Source: Hydractinia symbiolongicarpus (lineage: Eukaryota > Cnidaria > Hydrozoa > Anthoathecata > Hydractiniidae). From it: a stretch of 64,000 nt of DNA. Where the stretch lies: NCBI RefSeq assembly GCF_029227915.1, contig NC_079884.1:17546001-17610000 (forward strand), in the 5' to 3' direction. The notes under the pieces are model-generated. The model worked only from the letters and a program-made list of their open reading frames with translations, was not told the origin of the DNA and searched no databases. The position numbers and the translations under genes are program-made. Of the stretch, positions 18,809 to 27,277 are shown piece after piece (position 1 is the first letter of the stretch; each line of letters starts with the position of its first letter).

Positions 18809-21287
18809 GGGGGGGGGGGCGGATTCCGCCCCCCTACTGGTTTTTTGTTGATAACTTTTTTTTGCCTTATTTAGAATGCAGCAAACTTGGCGGCTTTTCC
18901 TAAAATTTATTTGAGCATGTTTCTAGAAAAAGAATTTTAATAATTCATGCAGCAAGTGGGTGTATTGACGGGTTTTTGAAGGGACATAAATCAAAAAAAA
19001 AAATTTTTCAAAAAGGTCATATATTGTACTTCATTAGACGCGAAATTTTATGCTCTTTTACGTTATGTGTCTTGATTTTTTTAAAAACAATCTTAAAAAA
19101 AGATTGCAGTCCTTTTTTGCGATATGTCAATGTCGATAATTGCTTGTGTAATTAAAAAATCGTCCATTTTTTTCTTGAGGTAATTAGGTAATTGTTCGCG
19201 CATTTGACACGTGTGCTCTCAGAAACAGCAAAGGCGGTAACGCGATCAAAATAGTTCAGATTTACCACGATTTATCCACGTGAACCTACTTTTTTCTGAT
19301 AAATACGGTCCTGCATTTTTTAACGCAACGATGTCTAGGAACAGATTTAATTTTATATTTCAAAACCTGCGATTTGATGATTTTGCAACGAGACAAGAAC
19401 GGTGGGAGAAAGATAGATTTGCGGCCATGAGAGAATTATTCGAATCGTTCAACGATAACTGCGCCAAAAATATGATACCAGAAGACTTTTTGTCGTTGGA
19501 CGAGACATTGTATCCCATGAGGACACAAGTAGGTTTTAAACAATACAACCCGGATAAGCCTGCTAAATACGGAATTTTATTTAAATCTATCAACTGTGCC
19601 AGGTATCCGTACACATATCAAGCTCATGTGTATTGTGGAAAACCCAACAACATCGAGGAAAGCCACTACTATGTCTGCGGAACAGAAAACTATATAAAAT
19701 ACCTCGTGGAGAAATTACACAAAACAGTTTCTCTCTGTGGTCGAAACATCTCAATGGACAGATTGTATACGTCGATACCAATTGCGCGGTGGCTATTACA
19801 GAGAGGGATTACAATGGTTGGGACAATGCAGACCAATCGAGTAGGCATACCGGCGGAAATAAAAGGTTTGTCTCAAAGAGAACCTTTGAGTAGCGAAATT
19901 TATTTGGAAGAAAACGGAGACTTAAACATTTCCAGTTACGCCGTTGCAACTTCAAAAGGGAAAAAAATACGTTTTAATTTTGTCTACAATGAACCCAATT
20001 CTTGGAGTTACAAGGATGATGAGAAGAAAAAGCCAGCAATTTATAAGCTATATGATTTCACAAAAGGTGGAACTGATATTGTGGATCAAAAAGTTGGTAC
20101 ATACACAGTAAAACCGAAATCAAGAAGATGGAGCATATCGGCCTTATCTTATATCCTTGACACAATTAGAGTGAATGCCTCAACCATCATGGCTCTAAAT
20201 CACAACAAAGATCCGAAAAGTTTTAACTCGTTCGATTTTGGAATGAAATTAGCTGAAGCACTGGTCAATCCTCAAATCGAAAGAAGAGATAAAAAGGGAT
20301 TGCAGGTTGGCACTCTAAAAAAAATTGGGCTGGTAACCGGTAAAAGCGAAGCCTGTCCAAGACGATCACTAAATGACATGCTTCCTTCATCATCAGACAC
20401 TCCACGAAGATGTCGGTTATGCATAAACGATTCGCACGGAAAAGAACAGAAGGCGGCTAAAGACAAATTAAAAAAAGTGAAATCAACATGCCAAAATTGC
20501 GGAGAAAATGCCTGCCGTGCACATTTGATGCAATTATGTCAGGGTTGCATCAGTTCCATATAAAAATATAACGAGAACATTTTATGTATATATTTTTTTT
20601 ATTATGTATATATTTTTAAATGTTATGTATATTTTTTTATATATTATGTAGATATTTTTCCAGTTGTAAGAGGCATAGTTTTTTAAAAAAAGTTTTTAAT
20701 ACATCTCTTTTCAAAAGATATAGTACCTAAACGAATGTTGAAATTAACATTATTGCACAATTGAGACAACTAAAATCAGCATTATTGCATCATCTTGAGC
20801 ATAATAAAGTAATAATAAAAATTTGATAACTAGATAATTCATAATTATACTCTAACAACGCTATAGAGTAACATTTTGCTCAATCCTCCACTTTATAAAT
20901 ATAAGAAAGTACATATAAGAATTTCATCATCTTCAGTATACTAATTATCACCAGCCAAAATACTTGAGTATGATACAGGTTTCTCGTTCTGTGTTAGAAA
21001 AGGATTGTAATTTACTTAAATATGATGTTTTCAAGAAAGAAATAACTTAATAAAGAAAAGATACAAAAATTAAGGGGTGCCTTCAAACTGACGATCTGAT
21101 GACGTCATTCCACCTGCTAAAAATTTATAAATTTAATTCCTACATATGTATTAAAGTTTGAACTTCCTACATACGAAGTTTTATGATGACAGCACTCTTA
21201 CTTCAAAAGTTATAGAGGGGGGGCGGAATCCGCCCCGCCCCCCCCCCCCGGTCATAACATGTCAGAAAAACCCCGGACCGAATAGGG
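18809..21287 (+). mobile_element. piggyBac-like transposon inside E2
   Basis: The right end is intact: ...GACCGAATAGGG followed by TTAA at 21288-21291. The left end starts in the G-run before GGCGGATTCCGCC; the outer 20 or so bases and the left TTAA are deleted. The same terminal sequences bound a 741-bp non-autonomous element at 52528-53268. 18809-19279 and 20564-21287 are AT-rich with no gene. Confidence 0.85.
19280..20563 (+). CDS. piggyBac-family transposase, N-terminally short
   Basis: A 427-residue ORF that cuts and pastes DNA at TTAA. The catalytic aspartates are in FLSLDETLYPMR (about residue 77), ISMDRLYTSIP (about residue 157) and KGGTDIVDQKVGTY (about residue 270), the DDD set of the family. 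The C-terminus has a cysteine-rich finger: CRLC, CQNC, C..H and QLCQGC. The track opens at GTG with no upstream ATG in frame, and the N-terminal domain expected before the RNRFNFIFQNLRF block is mostly missing, so either an upstream exon exists or the gene is truncated. No stops within. Confidence 0.85.
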   Translation: MNLLFSDKYGPAFFNATMSRNRFNFIFQNLRFDDFATRQERWEKDRFAAMRELFESFNDNCAKNMIPEDFLSLDETLYPMRTQVGFKQYNPDKPAKYGILFKSINCARYPYTYQAHVYCGKPNNIEESHYYVCGTENYIKYLVEKLHKTVSLCGRNISMDRLYTSIPIARWLLQRGITMVGTMQTNRVGIPAEIKGLSQREPLSSEIYLEENGDLNISSYAVATSKGKKIRFNFVYNEPNSWSYKDDEKKKPAIYKLYDFTKGGTDIVDQKVGTYTVKPKSRRWSISALSYILDTIRVNASTIMALNHNKDPKSFNSFDFGMKLAEALVNPQIERRDKKGLQVGTLKKIGLVTGKSEACPRRSLNDMLPSSSDTPRRCRLCINDSHGKEQKAAKDKLKKVKSTCQNCGENACRAHLMQLCQGCISSI

Positions 21288-21562
21288 TTAAACTCGTTGT
21301 AGTATCTCGCACTCGGCTCTCCCAGCTCCCCACTAAGAGCTTCGTAGAGGCTACCAACTTTTGATTTTAGCAGCTCCTGCCTTGCCGTGAGAGTCGTGGT
21401 GTCAGTGAGGCCACCTCGTGAAGGTGGTGCGGGCGTAGTGATTGATCCGGAAATATCCCCGGGTCGAATGATCTCACTCTCGCTACTAAACTCCTCAGGC
21501 TCGTCTGGAATGTCTTCTTCTGACGTAAAGTCATCTCCTTCATATATTGGATTAATCGGCAT
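21288..21562 (-). pseudogene. E2 proline/acid-rich protein, cut by piggyBac
   Basis: It starts at ATG 21560-21562 in a TAAATG context, diverging from the major capsid gene. The N-terminal 60 residues are acidic and Ser/Pro-rich (GDDFTSEEDIPDEPEEF), then a helical segment ARQELLKSKVGSLYEALSG. The frame enters the transposon at 21287. A piece continuing the gene may be 18770-18808. Low-complexity acidic N-termini occur in virion core and scaffold proteins, but no function can be assigned. Confidence 0.5.
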
Positions 21563-21590
21563 TTATTCAATCCTCTAAAACCTATAATAA
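21563..21590. promoter_or_regulatory. Divergent start region of the major capsid gene
   Basis: Only 28 bp separate two divergent ATGs. Both sides read TAAATG at the start (CCTATAATAAATG for the capsid, GAATAAATG for the other gene). Confidence 0.5.
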
Positions 21591-22862
21591 ATGTACGGAA
21601 TTAAGCTAAATCCTCACAAGGAATTAAGGACAATGTTTGCTATGAAAGGCAAGAAACAGCGTGTCAAGGTGAGCCATGTCCCCTCAACAATCAATCAAAA
21701 TGAGGACTTGTATGTGGACATACCAAACATGGGGCAGAACGATGTGATTTTCCCAGGCTCTCCCAAACTCCTCTTTGACTTGGAGCTTACGGGTACCAAC
21801 ACGAAACGCACCATCGTATCCAGCATTGGACCGACTCTAGTACAGAATCTTCGTATAAGCTTGAACGGGACTGAAATCCAGAACATCGCCGACTACAATA
21901 TCTTTGCAACATACAAGGATCTATGGCTCCCAAAGAATGATCGGGATAACAATTTAATTCTCCAGGGCATAAATCCCAATGATGGTACAATCCGCGCCCT
22001 ACAGGTGAAGGCTAGTGACCATGTTGCAAACGATGAAGAAAAAGCTATCGTGGTGGCTTACGGAAACACCTTTTGTATCCCTATTGGTAAAATGTTTGAA
22101 CTCACGAAGGATCTACTATTTTATCCGGCAGGTCTACACGACAGGTTGCAGTTTTTACTGCACTTTGCACAGCACAGCGACGTAATTAAAGATGCTGGTA
22201 CGGCAGCATCAGGGTCTATCGCAGCCAAGCCAGCCGATGCTGGGTACAAGATCAGTAACATATCACTGGAATTTGATAAAGTATTTACCGAAGAGCTTGC
22301 CAGCGCTATGATGTCAAGGTACAGGACGTTCGCTCTGCCGTATGAGCGTGTACTCCGCAGCAAGGTTATAACAATGAAAAAAGCTGATACCAGCTACAAC
22401 CTCCAGATTGATACTCCGGCGAAGTCTTTGAAAGGCGTTTTACTACTATTTGTGGATCCCGGCAAGGTCAAAGCTTATGCAGGTGCCAACGAGGTCTTCT
22501 ACAACCCCAAGATAGAGAAAACCTCGATTACTGTCGAGGGTGAACCTAACGAGCTCTATAGCCACGCCATGCTGCCGAAGGACCATCTGGAACAAATCTT
22601 TGAACTTTTCGGATCCCACGATAGCGAAGTGACCATTGGGCAGTTTTTCAGTGAAAGATACGCCCTGTTCATTGATTTCAGAGCGACAGCCGACGATACC
22701 CTACATGGTAGTGGGAGACCCCTGCAAAGGTTGTCAGACGGTATAACTCTCCACATGACGAAAAAAGCTGACGGAACTGGGAATATCAAATGTTATGTGT
22801 ACCTACTCCAAGATGCGCAGTTGATTATTCTAGATGGTAGATTTCATAGTGTAGAGTACTAG
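21591..22862 (+). CDS. E2 major capsid protein (double jelly-roll type)
   Basis: An intact 423-residue ORF. Features that fit a Polinton/adintovirus-like major capsid protein are two beta-rich halves, the block FELTKDLLFYPAGLHDRLQF near residue 168, ISLEFDKVFTEELASAMMSR near residue 224, and the ending VYLLQDAQLIILDGRFHSVEY-like tail. It is shorter than most Polinton capsid proteins I know (usually over 500 residues). Such proteins trimerise into the icosahedral shell. Being open in a dead element suggests a fairly recent insertion or a late loss of mobility. A hairpin follows 20 bases after the stop. Confidence 0.7.
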   Translation: MYGIKLNPHKELRTMFAMKGKKQRVKVSHVPSTINQNEDLYVDIPNMGQNDVIFPGSPKLLFDLELTGTNTKRTIVSSIGPTLVQNLRISLNGTEIQNIADYNIFATYKDLWLPKNDRDNNLILQGINPNDGTIRALQVKASDHVANDEEKAIVVAYGNTFCIPIGKMFELTKDLLFYPAGLHDRLQFLLHFAQHSDVIKDAGTAASGSIAAKPADAGYKISNISLEFDKVFTEELASAMMSRYRTFALPYERVLRSKVITMKKADTSYNLQIDTPAKSLKGVLLLFVDPGKVKAYAGANEVFYNPKIEKTSITVEGEPNELYSHAMLPKDHLEQIFELFGSHDSEVTIGQFFSERYALFIDFRATADDTLHGSGRPLQRLSDGITLHMTKKADGTGNIKCYVYLLQDAQLIILDGRFHSVEY

Positions 22863-22881
22863 AAGAGTCCAACGAAACTTG

Positions 22882-22908
22882 TTTTGGTAAGGCTGAGGTT
22901 TACCAAAA
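22882..22908. terminator. Hairpin after the capsid gene
   Basis: Arms TTTTGGTAA and TTACCAAAA around a GC-containing loop, between the capsid stop and the next ATG. Confidence 0.35.
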
Positions 22909-22911
22909 AAA

Positions 22912-23339
22912 ATGATGGAAGAGAGCAAGAAATGTTCAAACTGCAATCGCTTTTTATCTTTGGACAATTTTAGGATCAACAAAGGACAACGGACGAAAAT
23001 GTGCATTAAATGCATCGATAGTAAGAAGGCATCTTATGAACGAAACAAATGCAGCGAACATGGTAGGCGAAGATCCTACAGCAAAGACTGTAAGGGTGGA
23101 AGTATCTGCAACATGAAAGGCAAAGATCCACCTGTAAAGACTGTGGAGTTGGAGGCATCTGCAAGCATGAAAGGGTGAGATCCTTTTGTAAGGACTGTGG
23201 AGGTGGAGGTAGATGCAAGCATAAAAGGGTGAGATCCTACTGTAAGGACTGTAAGGGTGGAAGTATCTGCAAGCATGAAAAACAGAGATCAAGGTGCCCT
23301 ATATGCTCACCTGCCGGACATATCGCTGAACATTTCTAA
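22912..23339 (+). pseudogene. E2 zinc-repeat protein, one frameshift
   Basis: The N-terminus has CSNC and CIKC pairs as in the E1 HNH gene. It then has four to five copies of an 18-residue unit with core CKHxRxRSxCKDC, probably each one zinc site. One base is missing near 23110 at TGCAACATG (other copies read GCAAGCATG), after which the repeats continue in another frame to SPAGHIAEHF and TAA at 23337-23339. In E1 the same module leads into an HNH nuclease; that part is absent here. A DNA-binding role is likely but not shown. Confidence 0.6.
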
Positions 23340-23366
23340 AGGCAACCGCTTCATCACAGAATAAAC

Positions 23367-23726
23367 ATGGCAACAGTCGGCGTCCTCGTTGCAGGCGCTG
23401 CTATAAATGCATTAGCGTTCAGCGGATCAAATTTTCTATTCAGCAAAGTCGGTGGCCATAGTGACAAAGAGCGCAAACGACACGATAAAGCTATCGAACA
23501 ATTACAAGAAGCTTAAGCAGCTTGGGTATGTGACAGACAGAGCAAAATCAATTGGCATAACAAGCAGCGAGAGCTTAAGCGTCAAGCTGGCGAGAGTCTT
23601 AAGGAGCTTGATGAGGGTATGCTTTCCGACTGCTATGTGCCCTCGAAGCAACAACAAGACGGTGAGCTGACGTTCATCGTAGGGTCCTTGGCTCTGCTGG
23701 GTTTCGTCGTGTACAAGTATATATAA
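23367..23726 (+). pseudogene. E2 hydrophobic-ended protein, one nonsense codon
   Basis: A 119-codon frame with TAA at 23514-23516 (codon 50), otherwise open. It has a hydrophobic N-terminus (VGVLVAGAAINALAFSGSNF), a charged helical middle (KERKRHDKAIEQLQEA, then a basic and acidic stretch) and a C-terminal hydrophobic segment (FIVGSLALLGFVVYKYI). I recall this design, an anchor at each end of a helical rod, as a repeated Polinton gene next to the integrase. Role unknown, possibly virion membrane or penton-associated. Confidence 0.6.
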
Positions 23727-23769
23727 GGAACATTTTTGACATCTGATAAATGTCATAAGCACATATCAT

Positions 23770-24724
23770 TCATACTCACTCCTGAGGAAGCAGGAAAGTT
23801 AACTCAAATCTCTGGACTGGTAGGAAAGCCATCAAACTACTCACTGAGCAGAGCGGAATTATTCACTGGCTAACTCGTCAACTCCTGTGGCTCAGACATA
23901 TCAAAGGCCCCAAGCGCATCAATTATCCACATTTCACCATCACGAAACCCAACGAGATACATCAATTTGACTTGCTCTACATGCCCCATGACAAGCTGTA
24001 TGGCAACACCTACAAATACATTTTAACGGGTATTGATGTAGCTTCGAGGTATAAGGTAGCGAGGCCCTTGAGAACGAAGAAAGCCAGCGAAGTCGCTGAC
24101 ATGCTCAAGGATATTTACAAAGACCGGCCTCTCAGTTATTCGAGTATATTCCAGTGTGACAACGGCAGCGAATTCAAATCGGAAGCGAGTAGGGTGCTAG
24201 AAAGCAAAGGTGTCGAAATAAAGCGTGCAACTACCAAATACCACCACACTCATGGCGTTCGTCGAAAGCTACAACAAGGTGCTCGTGGAGAGGCTCTTCA
24301 AGCCCCAAGATCCTCAAAAGCTTGCCTCGGACGAAACTAGTACCACATGGGTCAAACATTTATACACTATCGTGAAAAGTTTAAACAACACCAAGACTGT
24401 CATGATTGGTATGAAACTCTCGAAAGCGATCAAGCTCGATGATGTCCCACTCGCGAAAAGCGAGGAATATACTGAAGAAAAGTCTCTACCCGATGACGGC
24501 CTATATTTGTATCTCCTGCGTCCGGAGAAGAGCACGGTGATGCTAAAAGGCGCGCCACTGACGCTTGGTGGAGCAAAAAAATGTATAGACTGGACCGTAT
24601 CGTAACTGGTACACGTCTCCTGTACTATTTGGCAGATGGGCCGGATCGAAGCTTTGTGGCGGAGGAATTGATGCTAATACCAGAGGATGTTGAACTACCC
24701 CCAGAGCATGTAAAAGAATGGTAA
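23770..24724 (+). pseudogene. INT: E2 retroviral-type integrase, broken
   Basis: It inserts the element's DNA into the host. Catalytic residues are visible: D in IHQFDLLYMPHD (about 23965), D in IFQCDNGSEFKSE (about 24155) and E in AFVESYNKV (about 24250), the DDE core of the rve fold. The C-terminal part carries the YLADGPDRSFVAEEL region and ends at TAA 24722-24724. Frameshifts occur near 23875 (before the core), near 24245 (between the second D and E) and near 24595. The 5' limit is uncertain. Polintons carry this integrase in place of a transposase. Confidence 0.8.
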
Positions 24725-24749
24725 AATTCTCAAGTCCGAGGGCCACTTT

Positions 24750-24778
24750 ATAGGTGTCGGTATAAAAACGGCACCTAT
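24750..24778. terminator. Hairpin after the integrase gene
   Basis: Arms ATAGGTG and CACCTAT, 26 bases after the integrase stop, followed by a T run. A second inverted pair (CGTAGTAA/TTACTACG) lies at about 24838-24873. Confidence 0.35.
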
Positions 24779-24877
24779 CATTTTTGACCTTCCTTTACCC
24801 GGCATGGTATGCCGCCTTAACCATGTAGGTCGTGCTTCCGTAGTAACACTGTGTCTGTGTGGTCTTACTACGACAAC

Positions 24878-25078
24878 TCATTTCATGACGTGAAATGGTC
24901 CTAATATTTCATCATATAGTAGATCAAGCAAAAGGCCAGATAAGTTCAATGGAACCCTTTCGTTATTTTTCTCCCTCTCCCGCATCACATTTAGCTCTTC
25001 ATAAGTGGCCTCCATTTGCTCGTGGCATACCTTTAGCTGCTTTGTCAATTCGTAGTTTTCGCTCCCCAATTCCTTCAT
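24878..25078 (-). CDS. E2 small coiled-coil protein
   Basis: A 66-residue ORF starting MKELGSENYELTKQL. The first 40 residues have a heptad-like pattern rich in E, K and L; the end is GLLLDLLYDEILGPFH. It lies between the ATPase end and the convergent integrase. Short coiled-coil ORFs at this place look plausible as genes, but no homologue was recognised and no second copy is available because E1 is cut off here. Confidence 0.4.
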   Translation of the reverse strand: MKELGSENYELTKQLKVCHEQMEATYEELNVMREREKNNERVPLNLSGLLLDLLYDEILGPFHVMK

Positions 25079-25117
25079 TGTTTCAAATACTCTTTTGGTT
25101 ATAAGACATTTATTTAT

Positions 25118-25711
25118 TTATATCAATTTAAAATTTCTGGGATGTTCCAGTCTGATCCAAAGGCAGGCATTCTTGGACTTTTTGAGTTGAGGATTGATCG
25201 ATTCCCAGCCATCTATCTAATTCGTTTCCTCATCGATAAGCTTCATATCAGAGCGCTCCGAAGCGTAATACATGAACAGCTGTTTTTTCTGGCGACGAAG
25301 GTTCTTGGGCAGGGCAGTATAGGACTGCGTGAGTAACCATAAGCTGTGTTTCTTGTGCCTTCCACTAATAGCGAGTTCCAGTAAGGGTTGTCGGCGCTGA
25401 TCTAGACTTTCGTCTGCGATCATGTCATCCACGATGAATAAGCTTTCTTCACCCGCCAGAGGCAACGACAGTTTTTCAAGCCAATCAAACAGTCGGTCCT
25501 TGGGTTCTATCATAAAGACATAGTCATCCTTCCAAAGCGAAGATCTTTCCAAGTAGGTTGTTTTCCAACGGAGAGTAGGGCACAGGATTACGATATTGTG
25601 GAAATGGTGCCTGTACTCGTTCTCCAGGAGATCGAGTACACGCTGTGTTTTCCCGCACGAGGTAGGGCCAGTAAAAATTGCTGTATGCGGGTCTTTTACT
25701 ATCTCCAGCAT
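25118..25711 (-). pseudogene. E2 genome-packaging ATPase, one frameshift
   Basis: It starts at a TAAATG. Walker A is GPTSCGKT near residue 15, Walker B is LFIVDDMI near residue 90, then SGRHKKHSLWLLTQSYTALP, where a conserved glutamine/serine sensor region is expected. At about 25225 one base is off; the next frame continues through a segment ending HPRNFKLI and TAA at 25118-25120, matching the end of the E1 gene. About 197 codons in all. Packaging ATPases of this A32-like family drive DNA into double jelly-roll capsids. Confidence 0.85.
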
Positions 25712-25747
25712 TTATTCTATCTGGCGGTGGCAGATAGAACCTTGTAC

Positions 25748-26000
25748 TTACTTCTTCGGGACTATACTCGCGGGAATCCATCCACCCTTTGCTCACTGCC
25801 ACCTCACGGCTTCCCCGTCCCGCTGAAAAATAAGCGATCATCTTCATCACATCGCTGGTATCCAATTTAGTACTGGGACTCGAGATGTCAAGGAACCTTT
25901 TACCAACCATGGCATATGCAAATGTGAACCCAAGGTCCACGACTGTCTCATATAGAACATCAATTATCTTTTTTTGCAGGGGTGTAACGCTTGAACTCAT
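25748..26000 (-). pseudogene. E2 small conserved Polinton protein
   Basis: It starts at ATG 25998-26000 in a TAAATG context (ATATAATAAATG). It shares LYETVVDLGFTFAYAM and SAGRGSRE with E1 759-1006. A 4-base tandem duplication (TGGATGGA) near 25785 puts the natural end PKK-stop out of frame, so the raw frame overruns into the ATPase start. A 7-bp inverted repeat CTATCTG/CAGATAG (25717-25737) lies between this gene and the ATPase, as in E1. Function unknown. Confidence 0.6.
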
Positions 26001-26046
26001 TTATTATATATTATCGCATGTGAAAAAAGTCGAAATAGGGCTTGGC

Positions 26047-26368
26047 TTAAGGCTTTGAAAGTTGACGCTGCTCTGGTGCACGTGTTTCAGCAGGCTGTTG
26101 ATCCGTCGAGGGCTTTTTGCGGAAAATATAATATGCCCCTCCCACACAGGCGAGTATAGCAACTAGACCTCCAGCGCCATAGATATATCCACTGTACAGA
26201 ACTCACCCCGGAAGAGGCTTTGACTGTAGATTCTACCGCACCCTCTTGTTGCTTCAGATCTTTCTTCCTCTTTTTCATCAGTGAGGCCAACTTGTGACCC
26301 TGTGCGACTCTCCCCGGATGCTTTACTGGCTTTGTGATAACTCTCTCTTGTGGCTGTTCAATGCTCAT
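26047..26368 (-). pseudogene. E2 small single-pass membrane protein, frameshifted
   Basis: It is the homologue of the intact E1 protein at 1015-1353. It has a basic N-terminal half (KHPGRVAQGHKLASLMKKR); then, after a frameshift near 26200, a hydrophobic segment GGLVAILACVGGAYYIF and a polar tail ending at TAA 26047-26049. ATG at 26366-26368 follows CATATAAGAA, like the E1 start. Confidence 0.6.
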
Positions 26369-26387
26369 TTCTTATATGTCATGAGAC

Positions 26388-26698
26388 TTACAAAATCACT
26401 TTTTTTACATTAAGATAGAGGGATAGACCCTGTTCCTCTAGGATCTCCATGGTCTCTTTTATCCCCGTGAGTATGGCTTTTGGAGCGTTTAAATATCTGT
26501 CAAAGTACCGAAGGAACTCCCTAAACGTCATGGGTTCTTTCTTTGGTGGGGCTATTCCAAGCTTCCTCTGTTGGCGGTTCCATTCGGCCAATCTCTTACC
26601 TGCCGCAACCCTTCCCGGGTGCTTTTGTGTACTTCAACAACTTTCTCGACGATCTCGGTTTGTTGTTGGTTGATAGTAATACTACACGCGTTGCTCAT
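26388..26698 (-). pseudogene. E2 small basic protein, frameshifted
   Basis: An ATG at 26696-26698 overlaps the end of the upstream gene by 17 bases. The first frame is Gln/Val-rich; after a shift near 26640 the second reads KHPGRVAAGKRLAEWNRQQ, repeating the basic motif also present in the neighbouring membrane protein (KHPGRVAQGHKLA), then a helical C-terminus to 26388. The shared motif suggests an old duplication. Role unknown. Confidence 0.5.
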
Positions 26699-27277
26699 CT
26701 TTTTGTTGCTCTTCATCAACCTTTCCTTCAACTACCATGGACGTTGAGAGTTGTGTATGACTAATCGTGTGCGCAGCAATAAGCAGGGGTGTCAATAGCT
26801 TTCCAAAAGCGGAATATAGCAGTATCCCCAAGTCAGCCATACTATCCCTGATGATGGGTCCTCCTCGATATCTTGTCTCAAGTCTTCGGGACTATCGATA
26901 GACACCATGTTGTTGACAGCTTTGGTGTACATGCTTATGGCATGAGTTGACAGTGCCCTGGCAGTCTTCTCTCCCTTCTCCTGAATCTCGCGCTGAATGT
27001 ACTCAGAGTACACCATATCGATAACTTCGTCTGATGCTTTATCAGTATAGGCTTCTGTACACTTTTTCGGCTAGAGGTGTACCTTACCCTTACGTGCATC
27101 TTTCAAAGCCTGGCGCTTGTTTTCATGTTGCTCAAACGCTTCTGCTGGGGTGTCTACAACATCGAATATCTCAACGAGATTTGACATTCTATTTATTACA
27201 CGTCGATATCGGAAGAATATATAAGCCAGCAGAGCGTACGGTAGTAGCACGGCGATTAATAACAAGGATTCCATCAT
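26682..27277 (-). pseudogene. E2 membrane-anchored Polinton protein
   Basis: It starts at ATG 27275-27277 (TAAATG). N-terminal anchor LLLIAVLLPYALLAYIFFRY, then MSNLVEIFDVVDTP, a lysine-rich linker, an in-frame TAG near 27071 (a leucine in E1), and a helical region IDMVYSEYIQREIQEKGEK. A frameshift near 26870 separates the final part (ADLGILLYSA, IAAHTISHTQ), which ends at TAG 26682-26684. The E1 copy confirms the joined order. Function unknown; a virion membrane or assembly role is possible. Confidence 0.65.
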
